Below, piece by piece: positions 34,147-42,044 of a stretch of 64,000 nucleotides of DNA. The stretch covers positions 1,333,001 through 1,397,000 of the forward strand of contig NZ_CP097329.1 in NCBI RefSeq assembly GCF_030323025.1, read 5' to 3'. Within the stretch, counting starts at the first letter, position 1, and each line of letters begins with the position of its first letter. The stretch comes from Pseudanabaena mucicola str. Chao 1806 (GTDB lineage: Bacteria > Cyanobacteriota > Cyanobacteriia > Pseudanabaenales > Pseudanabaenaceae). The translations under genes were made by a program, and so were the position numbers. The notes under the pieces were generated by a model. The model was not told the origin of the DNA, did no database searches, and was given only the letters and a program-made list of their open reading frames with translations.

Positions 34147-35064
34147 CTATAAATGATATTGACGATAAACATCACTGGCGGCACGATGTAAGAGAGAATG
34201 TCGATAAACTAGCGATCGCATATCTTCGCAATAACCACCACCAATCACGCAGGCTACAGGAATACCTTGGGACACGCAGGTACTCAAAACCTGCATATCG
34301 CGCCTATATAGTCCCGAATCAGTAAGCGCTAATTTCCCTAGACGATCACCGATGTGCGGATCAACACCAGCATCATAGAGAACCAAATCAGGTTGAACTT
34401 CACTAAGTAAATCGGGTAAATGATTGGCAAGGGTGCGTAAATAAGCATCATCTTCCATTCCTTCAGGAAGAGGAACATCACGATCGCTAATTTGTTTAAT
34501 TGAAGGGAAGTTAATCAGGCAGTGCATAGAAAAGGTAAACACATTCGGTTCATCCTGAAAAATGAGCGCCGTGCCATCGCCTTGATGCACATCCAAATCA
34601 ACAATTAATATCTTTTTGACTAGCCCCTCATTGAGTAATACTCGTGAGGCGATCGCCAGATCGTTAAAGATACAAAATCCTGAGCCATAGCTAGGGAATG
34701 CATGATGAGTTCCCCCTGCGGTATTGCAAGCTAAACCATGAGCTAATGCTAATCTCGTCGTTAACAATGTGCCACCAACAGCAATCCTCGTCCGATAAGC
34801 AAGTTCATAACTCCAAGGTAAACCGATGCGACGTTGAGCTTTATGGTCGAGTGTGCCTTGCCAGTATGCCTCAACATATTGGTGATCGTGAACTGAGGCA
34901 ATGATTTCTAAGTCTGGTAATTCGGGTCGCAAAAACTGCTCTGGTCTAGCTACTCCATCAGCAATCAACATCTCGTAAAGCAAGCGAAATTTCTCCATCG
35001 GAAAGCGATGGGTGTTAGTGATCGGTGCGACGTAATTGGGATGATAGACGAGTGGTAAGTCCAT
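34147..35064 (-). CDS. Histone-deacetylase-family hydrolase
   Basis: 305 residues from the ATG at 35064 (MDLPLVYHPNYVAPITNTHR); the longer TTG start is not supported. Class I/II HDAC fold marks are THHAFPSYGSGFCIFNDLAI (the tandem His and the Asn-Asp), KILIVDLDVHQGDGTALIF (zinc Asp and His), FSMHCLINFP and LVLYDAGVDPHIGDRLGKLALTDSGL. Bacterial members deacetylate small amines or lysines; the substrate here is unknown. The neighbouring genes give no hint. Confidence 0.9.
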   Translation of the reverse strand: MDLPLVYHPNYVAPITNTHRFPMEKFRLLYEMLIADGVARPEQFLRPELPDLEIIASVHDHQYVEAYWQGTLDHKAQRRIGLPWSYELAYRTRIAVGGTLLTTRLALAHGLACNTAGGTHHAFPSYGSGFCIFNDLAIASRVLLNEGLVKKILIVDLDVHQGDGTALIFQDEPNVFTFSMHCLINFPSIKQISDRDVPLPEGMEDDAYLRTLANHLPDLLSEVQPDLVLYDAGVDPHIGDRLGKLALTDSGLYRRDMQVLSTCVSQGIPVACVIGGGYCEDMRSLVYRHSLLHRAASDVYRQYHL

Positions 35065-35111
35065 TAATCTTGTATTTATTTTGTCTCTAGAATCCCAGTT
35101 CAAATGATTAC

Positions 35112-35216
35112 TAAGTAGCTCAACTTAATTAAAACCCAAACCGAGAGTTTTGTTCCGCCCGCTATGCGGGCGGAACAAAACTCTCGGTTTTTAGTTTACT
35201 TATGTCTAGCTACTTA
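35112..35216. repeat. Repeat family A, full copy
   Basis: 105 bp with TA on both sides. Left end AGTAGCTCAACTTAATTAAA, right end TTTACTTATGTCTAGCTACT. The core stem is CCGAGAGTTTTG, TTCCGCCCGC, TAT, then the complement, about 25 bp perfectly paired. It occupies the space between the divergent HDAC-like and phosphoesterase genes. Confidence 0.88.
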
Positions 35217-35295
35217 AATCAGCAGGATCTTACTCGATGTCAGCGATCCTTATAAACACTATAAAATATTGCTGCAAGTAGATGTTTTATTTCCT

Positions 35296-36426
35296 ATGGC
35301 AATCAAACGGCGGCAGTTATTGATATTAGGTGGATTAGCTCTTGGAGGCGGGATTGGTGGTGCGGCAGTTTCAGGAATTTTAAGTCGTAACAGTAAAGCG
35401 GATACCCTCACAGAACCCCAAGCAACTACAGCAAATAGTTCTAAACCAGCCAAAACTAATGTAACGCGATCACTAAATCCTGCACCTAAAGGGCTATATG
35501 CCCCTACGCGAGGTGATGTGCGGATCGTCCTGATTAGCGATCTTAATAGTGCCTATGGCTCGACAGATTATATTGCTCAGGTCAAACAGGCAATCACCTT
35601 TGTGCCAGATTGGGAACCAGACCTAGTGCTATGTGGCGGCGATATGGTGGCAGGACAAGACAATACCCTCAAACCTTCAGAAATAGAAGCTATGTGGCAA
35701 GGCTTTGATAAACATATTGCTGCACCAATCCGTAAAGCAAAACTTCCCTTTGGATTTACAATTGGTAATCATGATGCATCAGGTTCATCCTTTGGTGGAA
35801 AGTTAACCTTTGAGAAAGATCGCAATGCTGTACTGAAGTATTGGCAAGACCCTAAACATGATGCGAATTTAAACTTTGTTGATCGCTCAGGATTTCCCTT
35901 CTACTATACATTTACCCAAAATGATATTTTCTTTTTAACTTGGGATGCATCTACCTCGGAGATTCCAACAGATCAGATGAAATGGGCAGAAAAAAGTCTT
36001 GCAAGTGATGCATCTCAAAAGGCGAAGCTACGCATTGTGATGGGGCATTTGCCACTTTATGCAGTTGCAAAGGGACGCGAGACAGCTGGTAATTACCTAA
36101 ATGATGCAGATCGTTTAAGAGCTTTGCTTGAGAAGTACAATGTTCACACCTACATTAGTGGTCATGATCACGCCTACTATCCTGCCCATAAAGGGAAATT
36201 GGAACTTCTGAATGCAGGTGTTTTAGGTGATGGACCGCGCCGACTTTTGAGCGGTGCAATTGCACCAAATCGGACTGTTTCCGTCATCGATATTAAGGTA
36301 GATACTGCGGAAACGATTTATACAACCTACGATATGGATAAGCTCAAGGTTGTCGATCAGAGTACTTTGCCGCGCTATATTGATGCTCCTAATGGTCGAA
36401 TCACCCGTAGAGATATCAAAATCTAG
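35296..36426 (+). CDS. Exported metallophosphoesterase (Tat signal)
   Basis: 376 residues from the ATG at 35296. The N-terminus IKRRQLLILGGLALGGGIGG is a twin-arginine export signal. Calcineurin-like metal-binding blocks are in order: VLISDLNSAYG, VLCGGDMVAGQDN, FTIGNHDASGSSF, RIVMGHLPLYA and TYISGHDHAYYPAH. It should hydrolyse a phosphoester outside the cytoplasm after folding with its metals; the substrate is unknown. Downstream begins a family A repeat that is split by an IS. Confidence 0.9.
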   Translation: MAIKRRQLLILGGLALGGGIGGAAVSGILSRNSKADTLTEPQATTANSSKPAKTNVTRSLNPAPKGLYAPTRGDVRIVLISDLNSAYGSTDYIAQVKQAITFVPDWEPDLVLCGGDMVAGQDNTLKPSEIEAMWQGFDKHIAAPIRKAKLPFGFTIGNHDASGSSFGGKLTFEKDRNAVLKYWQDPKHDANLNFVDRSGFPFYYTFTQNDIFFLTWDASTSEIPTDQMKWAEKSLASDASQKAKLRIVMGHLPLYAVAKGRETAGNYLNDADRLRALLEKYNVHTYISGHDHAYYPAHKGKLELLNAGVLGDGPRRLLSGAIAPNRTVSVIDIKVDTAETIYTTYDMDKLKVVDQSTLPRYIDAPNGRITRRDIKI

Positions 36427-36473
36427 CCAAATAGACCTATTGCAGAACCGTAGTTAAGACTTAAGTAGCTCAA

Positions 36474-37729
36474 CTGAGATCTTGCACCATTCCCAAAAGC
36501 TTTAAGTAGGAATGGGTTTGAGAACAATTTTAAAACCATAACGAGCAGCAATATCAGCATTAATTCGGATGTATCGGAGGAGTTTTAACCAAAGGACAGA
36601 AGGGAATAAAACAGAAAGTGTCAAATCAGAGGCAGCCTTCCAGTCCAAGACAGGAGGTGGCGACCATTGAGTACTCCAGTGAGCCAAAAGATAAGCAATC
36701 AGAGATAGAATTAGCCAACGAAAAACTCCAAGTTTTGTAGACTGCCCAAAACAATGTAAACCAAAGCGATGTTTAATGGTTTTGAAAAATCCCTCAATCG
36801 CCCAACGCTTACGACCCAACATCACCAGATAAGCACCCGAATAAGGATGAGAAGAAATCACAAAGCGTAACTCTCGTTTGCTATCAGCTCTTTTGAGCCA
36901 GAACCAAGAGATGGTAAATGTGGTACTTAGCCCTTCGAGTAAAACTTGTTGCCCCCGTTTGCCATGACGATAAAGTTGTTTGACCGAACGCCCATCTTGA
37001 AGCTTACGATTGCAGCGTATGCCCACAACAACTCGCCAAGCCTTTGCTCGGACTGTATTTAAAAACTTGACTGTGCAAAACTCAGTATCAGCAAGAACAA
37101 TTACTTTCCTGCCTTGGGTTAATCGCTTTGGCACTGTTCCCAACAATTTACAAGCTAAGTCTGATGGACTCGCATATCCCTTGCCGCGCCACACTCTAAA
37201 ACTCCATGGTATTCGCCACTCACCGTAGACTAGATAAAGTAAGACTAGATGAAGTCCTCGCTTACCGTTGAGCATCCTTACCCATGGGGCTGAGCCGTCA
37301 GCCGTCGAGGTATTTAGATGCAAAAACTTGCCGCATTTTGTCAATGTGGTCAAGTCAATCAAGATCTTCAATGGACTCCCTTTGTATGGTCGATGCTGAG
37401 CGATTTGCTCTAAGATGATCTGACGGGTTATCCGAATCACTGACCGCGTAGACCAGTTATAGTGATTTAGAAACCGACTTAACGAACTGGCTGATTTTAC
37501 TTGCGTATGTTGAGGTAAAGGATGTCCCTGCGCTTCGAGAAATAGTCCCAATATCGCATTCAGACTGGCTTTTTGATACACACTAGGCATAAAGCTCAGA
37601 AGGCTATAAACTAACCTTTGGGCGTGCTTAACGATGCTTTCCATATCGTTATTTAAATTAGTACTACGCCCTTTTTTTCACATCTCTCGTCTTTTTGCAA
37701 CCCCTTTTTAGAATGGTGCAAGATCTCAG
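36474..37729 (-). mobile_element. 1256-bp insertion sequence with TCAA target duplication
   Basis: Perfect 19-bp terminal inverted repeats CTGAGATCTTGCACCATTC at both ends, and target duplication TCAA at 36470-36473 and 37730-37733. One transposase gene fills it. The intact ends and duplication suggest a recent insertion. The 4-bp duplication and DDE enzyme would fit the IS701 or IS4 group, but the family is not certain. Confidence 0.9.
36502..37644 (-). CDS. DDE transposase (IS4/IS701-like)
   Basis: 380 residues, basic. Catalytic-type segments: KILIDLTTLTKCGKFLHL (first Asp), RKVIVLADTEFCTVKFLNTV (second Asp) and RKRWAIEGFFKTIKHRFGLH (Glu in the Y/R-rich block). The gene is uninterrupted and lies within perfect inverted repeats, so the element could be active. 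It was found only once in this window. Confidence 0.88.
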   Translation of the reverse strand: MESIVKHAQRLVYSLLSFMPSVYQKASLNAILGLFLEAQGHPLPQHTQVKSASSLSRFLNHYNWSTRSVIRITRQIILEQIAQHRPYKGSPLKILIDLTTLTKCGKFLHLNTSTADGSAPWVRMLNGKRGLHLVLLYLVYGEWRIPWSFRVWRGKGYASPSDLACKLLGTVPKRLTQGRKVIVLADTEFCTVKFLNTVRAKAWRVVVGIRCNRKLQDGRSVKQLYRHGKRGQQVLLEGLSTTFTISWFWLKRADSKRELRFVISSHPYSGAYLVMLGRKRWAIEGFFKTIKHRFGLHCFGQSTKLGVFRWLILSLIAYLLAHWSTQWSPPPVLDWKAASDLTLSVLFPSVLWLKLLRYIRINADIAARYGFKIVLKPIPT

Positions 37730-37850
37730 TCAACTTAATTAAAACCCAAACGAGAGTTTTGTTCCGCCCGCTACGCGGGCGGAACAAAACTCTCAGTTTC
37801 TAGTTTACTTATGTCTAGCTACTTAGTACTTATGCAAAAGGACTTATACA

Positions 37851-37945
37851 ACTTAAAACCCAGCAATATTTTTGAAAGTGACGCTTCGCCGCACTTTCAA
37901 AAATATTGCTGTACTACTCAAAAGCCTCTATAGGCTGTAAAGCCC
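37851..37945. repeat. Palindromic repeat family B, copy 1
   Basis: Starts ACTTAAAACCCAGC, has the stem CAGCAATATTTTTGAAAGTG with its complement, and continues CTGTACTACTCAAAAGCCTC and TATAGGCTGTAAAGCCC. A second copy is at 41721-41822. Non-coding. Confidence 0.75.
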
Positions 37946-38023
37946 TGTAGATTTTAAATGAATCTTAAGCTCAGCTATCCATAAACCGATGGCTGAGTGG
38001 AGTCGAAATCAAGACTGCTATAT

Positions 38024-38116
38024 TAGGAATTACGCATTGGGTAGATGTAGTGCGGGCTTCGCCCGCACTACATCTACCTCAATCCTAATAAATTCGTTCG
38101 ATTTGCGTAAGTCCTA
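38024..38116. repeat. Miniature element with TAGGAnTTACGCA ends
   Basis: 93 bp between TAGGAATTACGCA and TGCGTAAGTCCTA. Inside is a perfect hairpin with 18-bp arms (38040-38057 and 38061-38078, loop TTC). The terminus TAGGACTTACGCA is a widespread cyanobacterial mobile-element end. With the family A and B copies, it fills the whole 37826-38182 gap. Confidence 0.7.
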
Positions 38117-38182
38117 TATATAAACAAAGTTGGAACAACCCACATAGGAATTCCCCTATTTCCAAATAAGCACTCTTAAAAA

Positions 38183-39139
38183 TCAAGCCTTTGCCTCAAG
38201 CTGTAATTCCTTAAGTAAATTATTTAGCTGATCTGTCGTTGCGTGATAAACCTGACTACAGAAATGACAAGTAGCCTCAGCACCATGATCTTCTGCAATC
38301 ATTAATCGCAAATCTTCCTCACCAAACATTTTCATCGCTGCCAACATCCGCTCAAGGGTGCATCGACAATGAAAACGCACTTCCTTACCCATCGGCAGGA
38401 TCTCCAGATTGAGATCACCAAGGATTGTTGTCATTACTTCTTCAAGAGCCTTACCTTGTGTCAGCAGATCCTTAAATTGATTGATATCACTTTTCGCCTC
38501 TAATTGATTCAGCAAATCTGCCTGAGAAAAATTAGAAGTTTTCGCCGCCCGCAAAGCTGCCTTAGGCATGACTTGCAGCAAGATACCCGCCGCAAATTTC
38601 ACAGGACTATTACCAGAACTGGGATCAGCGATCGCCTTTTCGTCGATTACTTCCGTTAGCATTAACTTAGAGTAAGTTTGCTCTGAGGAAGCCAGAAACC
38701 AAGCCACATCCTCTGCAATGTCTCCCGAAATTAATTCAACAGTACTGCTATAGGGTTCACCATAACCAACATCTCGTAACACTTTCAGTAAACCAGTCGT
38801 ACCGATCGCCCCGCCCACATTTTGTTGACCATCGACAAGGGTTGGCAAATCGAAATGGGGATTAGACACAAATCCACGCACAGTACCATCAAAACCAGCA
38901 TCTGCATACACTAGTCCTAACCCGCCATCTCCCGAAATCCTTACATTGACTCTAGCTTGGGGCTGTTTCATATTTGATGCAAGCAACAAACTCGCACACA
39001 TCGCCCTACTTAGGGCGGCTGTTGCCACAGCAGACAAGTGGTGACGACATTGGGCTTCATTAATCGATTTGGTGACATTAACACCAACAACTCTGACTCT
39101 AGCATCAGCAGCAATAGCGCGAATTAAGCAATCATTCAT
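38183..39139 (-). CDS. hslO: Redox-regulated chaperone Hsp33
   Basis: 318 residues. N-terminal substrate-binding domain (RAIAADARVRVVGVNVTKSI; SGDGGLGLVYADAGFDGTVRGFV; GAIGTTGLLKVLRDVG). C-terminal zinc centre with FHCRCTLERM and ATCHFCSQVYHA, the CxC and CxxC pairs that form disulfides on oxidation. It holds unfolding proteins during oxidative stress in the cytosol. Start is the ATG at 39139. A possible promoter lies in the 140 bases upstream. Confidence 0.96.
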   Translation of the reverse strand: MNDCLIRAIAADARVRVVGVNVTKSINEAQCRHHLSAVATAALSRAMCASLLLASNMKQPQARVNVRISGDGGLGLVYADAGFDGTVRGFVSNPHFDLPTLVDGQQNVGGAIGTTGLLKVLRDVGYGEPYSSTVELISGDIAEDVAWFLASSEQTYSKLMLTEVIDEKAIADPSSGNSPVKFAAGILLQVMPKAALRAAKTSNFSQADLLNQLEAKSDINQFKDLLTQGKALEEVMTTILGDLNLEILPMGKEVRFHCRCTLERMLAAMKMFGEEDLRLMIAEDHGAEATCHFCSQVYHATTDQLNNLLKELQLEAKA

Positions 39140-39281
39140 GAATTTTTCCTAAACATCTACGATATTGAACAGATCAGAGGCTAAGCCTACATTGATCTCT
39201 ATGTTATAGGCGAGCATCTCACTTTGACACAATGAGCGTTAGGAGTAGATAATGGCTAGCGCTTTGCGCCGTCCATGAGGA

Positions 39282-40316
39282 TTACATAAATTGCTTTTCA
39301 AAGCCCCCTTTGGCTGGTACAGAGGTTTTAGAAGATGATCTCTCCCAACAAATGTTTCCCATTTTTGCCTGTTCTAAAGACTGAGCTACGACTTCCGCCA
39401 AATTTTGCCATTTCACATCGCGATTCAGTAATAACTTACTGACTGCGACTAAGGCATGTTCTCTCTCATGACGAATTTGATGGAACATTAAAGGATTGAT
39501 CTTCTGATAGCTCAGATTCCGTACTTCTAGCATCGCCTCATGCACCATAATCGTTACTTCAGAGACAATATTCATTTTGGCATAATTACGTAAATGATTT
39601 AATCCTTTTTCCGAAGTTGAGTATAACGGTGGTAACTGATTTAAAGTCCGCGCCAGTACATCTTCTAAACGAATAAACTTTAGTTCCGTAGGTGGAAAAT
39701 TTCGAGCAAGCTTTTGAGCTATTCTAATCACAAGTCTTTCTAGAGAATGCACAAGATGATTAGATTCAATCATATAGATATCATATTCACTTTGTTTTGA
39801 TTCAGAAGCAACACTACATTTTTGAGCAGTATCATCAGTCATTTGAGTATTTATCTGTCTTCTTCCTAATGCCCCATACTTACTTAACTTTGGAGGCAGA
39901 TTTTCAAAGTTATATTTAGCGATCGCATTTTCTAAAGCTTCTTCTATAGCTTTAGAAACATCACACCACATGAGATTTTGCCAACCCAGTAATTCTTGAA
40001 CACAGAATAAAGCATAGGGAGCATTAGCTAACTCAATATCTGCTAGAGGTTGCGGTTGACGTAAGGGATCACTGCACACTGCTATCAAGGCTTGGCGAGT
40101 CATTTTTGTAATATTTTCTCGCATCAACAGACATTCCTGCCGCTTTTGCTGCAATTCGACATCTGTTGAGGCAAACATCGCAGGCAAGCGATTTAACGCA
40201 TAGGCTATGACTTCATTGACACTATACTTATGTCTAATTCCACTGCCTAAGCTCTGGATTTGAGCATGAGCTTCCCTATAAACAAATTCAATGAGCACAT
40301 TACGACAAGATTCCAT
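39282..40316 (-). CDS. Protein with two ComFB domains
   Basis: 344 residues. ComFB-like unit 1, about 1-105: NVLIEFVYREAHAQIQSLGS, then HKYSVNEVIAYALNRLPAMF and MTRQALIAVCSDP. Unit 2, about 185-290: LERLVIRIAQKLARNFPPTE, then FIRLEDVLARTLNQLPPLYSTS and IVSEVTIMVHEAMLEVRN. Other helical stretches (YALFCVQELLGWQNLMWCDV; VKWQNLAEVVAQSLEQA) look like a further duplicated module. ComFB proteins of cyanobacteria have been reported to bind cyclic di-GMP and affect motility or competence. A CheW gene lies 145 bases upstream on the same strand, in line with a motility role. Confidence 0.75.
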   Translation of the reverse strand: MESCRNVLIEFVYREAHAQIQSLGSGIRHKYSVNEVIAYALNRLPAMFASTDVELQQKRQECLLMRENITKMTRQALIAVCSDPLRQPQPLADIELANAPYALFCVQELLGWQNLMWCDVSKAIEEALENAIAKYNFENLPPKLSKYGALGRRQINTQMTDDTAQKCSVASESKQSEYDIYMIESNHLVHSLERLVIRIAQKLARNFPPTELKFIRLEDVLARTLNQLPPLYSTSEKGLNHLRNYAKMNIVSEVTIMVHEAMLEVRNLSYQKINPLMFHQIRHEREHALVAVSKLLLNRDVKWQNLAEVVAQSLEQAKMGNICWERSSSKTSVPAKGGFEKQFM

Positions 40317-40410
40317 GGAAGTGATTGCATGATTATGTACTAAGGAGCATCCAAGTTTAAATTATTCTATCGAATTTTAGGAGCGATGAATATAAAGCCA
40401 TAGAAACTTG

Positions 40411-40450
40411 ATAGACATAGAAAATGAAGTACATCATTTTCTATGTCTAT
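40411..40450. terminator. 17-bp-arm hairpin between the CheW and ComFB genes
   Basis: ATAGACATAGAAAATGA and its exact complement around AGTACA. It lies 11 bases past the CheW stop on the minus strand and probably ends or attenuates that transcript before the double-ComFB gene. Confidence 0.7.
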
Positions 40451-40460
40451 TTCTATCAAA

Positions 40461-40976
40461 CTACGAATGTAAAATTGCTGACTGTAGAATATGCTCAACT
40501 TTCAGTAGATAAGCCATACTTTCTTTACTCTCATCACGAATATAGCCCTTTTGGTAGGGTTTTAATGTTTCAGGGAGTGCGAAAGTATCATTCTCAAAAT
40601 TATTGCTAGGCAGACGCACAACCCCCATAATGTCAGGAACAATTAAAGCAAGTGAAAGATCCTGTAAAGATATCAGAATCACTTCATAGAGACGGATATT
40701 GGGATCTAGGGGCTGAAAGCCTAAAAGCATAGCTAAATCAACTGCCCAGTAAACACGACGATGCCGACTTAAAATTCCTAAAATACAAGATGGTTTATTC
40801 GGCACTGGTATAACATGAGAGGCTTTAATTGTTAACACTTCCTTTGTAAATTCACTTTCTAATAAGCCAAGCGTTTGAGGATCGATCGCAAACTTCAAGT
40901 AAGTACTCAGCTTGACTTGGGTTTGAGCATCCGTCTTAATATCTTGATGCTTGACTTGCTCGAAAAATGTGTACAT
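40461..40976 (-). CDS. CheW-like chemotaxis/phototaxis coupling protein
   Basis: 171 residues with a single CheW domain at about 25-170: TYLKFAIDPQTLGLLESEFT, IKASHVIPVPNKPSCILGIL and HRRVYWAVDLAMLLGFQPLD, ending LAYLLKVEHIL-type. It would link receptors to a CheA kinase (PilI-like in type IV pilus systems). No receptor or CheA is adjacent. It is on the same strand as the double-ComFB protein. Confidence 0.85.
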   Translation of the reverse strand: MYTFFEQVKHQDIKTDAQTQVKLSTYLKFAIDPQTLGLLESEFTKEVLTIKASHVIPVPNKPSCILGILSRHRRVYWAVDLAMLLGFQPLDPNIRLYEVILISLQDLSLALIVPDIMGVVRLPSNNFENDTFALPETLKPYQKGYIRDESKESMAYLLKVEHILQSAILHS

Positions 40977-41225
40977 GGATAATATTTGAATTTTAGTAAA
41001 ACTTAGTCATATATAGCAACATTGTGATGATTTGTATACGGCATGAATGCTGATATTTAGGGACTAGGGTATATTGGGGCTAGGATAGCGAGGTAGAGAG
41101 GGGAAACAAACTCCTACTTTACTAGGTCAAAAACTCCCAAAAAGTTTTGTCATAGGATCTAACTTTTGCCGTTTAAGCTTCTACCTCACATTTGACAACG
41201 ATATAGAGAACTATAGAGAAAAAAT

Positions 41226-41693
41226 ATGGATCGCCGTAAGTTACTTTCTTGGTTTGGCTTAGGATGGCTGGTGAGTTTAATTCCATCGTCATTGCTAGGT
41301 TGCACTGATTCCAATCCCAACACATCAGTTCCCTCTACATCAGTTGCGTCAACTAAGTCCGCACCTGAAAGTGTCGTTGCTGCCCCTAGCAAAAATTTTA
41401 AAGTGATCGGCACTGTTGCTCAGCTTGATAAGGATGGTGTATTAATCACTTCTGATAAACAAATAGCTATCGTTCGGGATCCGAAAAACAAGGATAGTCT
41501 ATTAGCAGTCAGCCGCACCTGTACTCATAACGGTTGTAAAGTGAATTGGCAAACTGACAAAAAAGTCTATGTTTGTCCTTGTCATGATGCTAAGTTTGCT
41601 CCCGATGGTACAGTTCTGGAAGAACCTGCGAAGAAGCCACTAACAACTTACACAGCTAAAATTGATCAAGGTCAGGTACTAGTTAGTTCATAG
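41226..41693 (+). CDS. Rieske [2Fe-2S] lipoprotein
   Basis: 155 residues. MDRRKLLSWFGLGWLVSLIP then SSLLGC gives a twin-arginine signal with a lipobox (Cys26). A Ser/Thr/Ala linker and a Rieske domain follow. Cluster ligands are C99 and H101 (CTHNGC) and C117 and H120 (CPCH), with C104 and C119 as the disulfide pair. It is shorter than the b6f PetC protein and lacks a TM anchor, so it is a separate periplasmic or lumenal electron carrier. Its partner is unknown. Confidence 0.9.
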   Translation: MDRRKLLSWFGLGWLVSLIPSSLLGCTDSNPNTSVPSTSVASTKSAPESVVAAPSKNFKVIGTVAQLDKDGVLITSDKQIAIVRDPKNKDSLLAVSRTCTHNGCKVNWQTDKKVYVCPCHDAKFAPDGTVLEEPAKKPLTTYTAKIDQGQVLVSS

Positions 41694-41720
41694 TAGCTCG
41701 GCATAATTACAGCGCTTTGC

Positions 41721-41822
41721 ACTTACTTAAAACTCAGAAATATTTTGAATGTATTGCAAAGCAACACTTTCAAAATATTTCTGTACTGTACTACTTAAAT
41801 CCTCAATAGGCTGTAAAGCCCA
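41721..41822. repeat. Palindromic repeat family B, copy 2
   Basis: Matches copy 1 in order: ACTTAAAACTCAG, a hairpin (AAATATTTTGAA...TTCAAAATATTT), CTGTACTGTACTACT, then CAATAGGCTGTAAAGCCC. Two further imperfect inverted repeats (GAGAGT and TTGCTTTCAAA) follow in 41823-41930. No gene is seen before 42045. Confidence 0.7.
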
Positions 41823-42044
41823 AAACTAGAGAGTAGATTATTTGCATAGAGAGTGAGATACTCTCTGAATCATCTAGGTCATTTCATTTTGCTTGCTTTC
41901 AAAAGAAATTTGAAAGCAATGACAAGTAACAATTTCAAATTTTTTCTAGGTTTTAAGTCTTCGCAAAGCGCCATAAGACAAAAGGAAAATAGCTAATATG
42001 ATAGCAATAGTGACTAGGGACTTGAGATCGAGGGTTTTGGAATT

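Larger units (their letters stand above)
36462..37825. repeat. Repeat family A copy interrupted by an IS
   Basis: The left 12 or so bases (TA AGTAGCTCAA, 36462-36473) and the remainder (TCAACTTAATTAAAACCCAA to CTAGCTACT TA, 37730-37825) are one family A copy. An insertion sequence separates them with a 4-bp duplication TCAA. Removing the IS and one TCAA rebuilds the consensus exactly at the joint. Confidence 0.88.
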
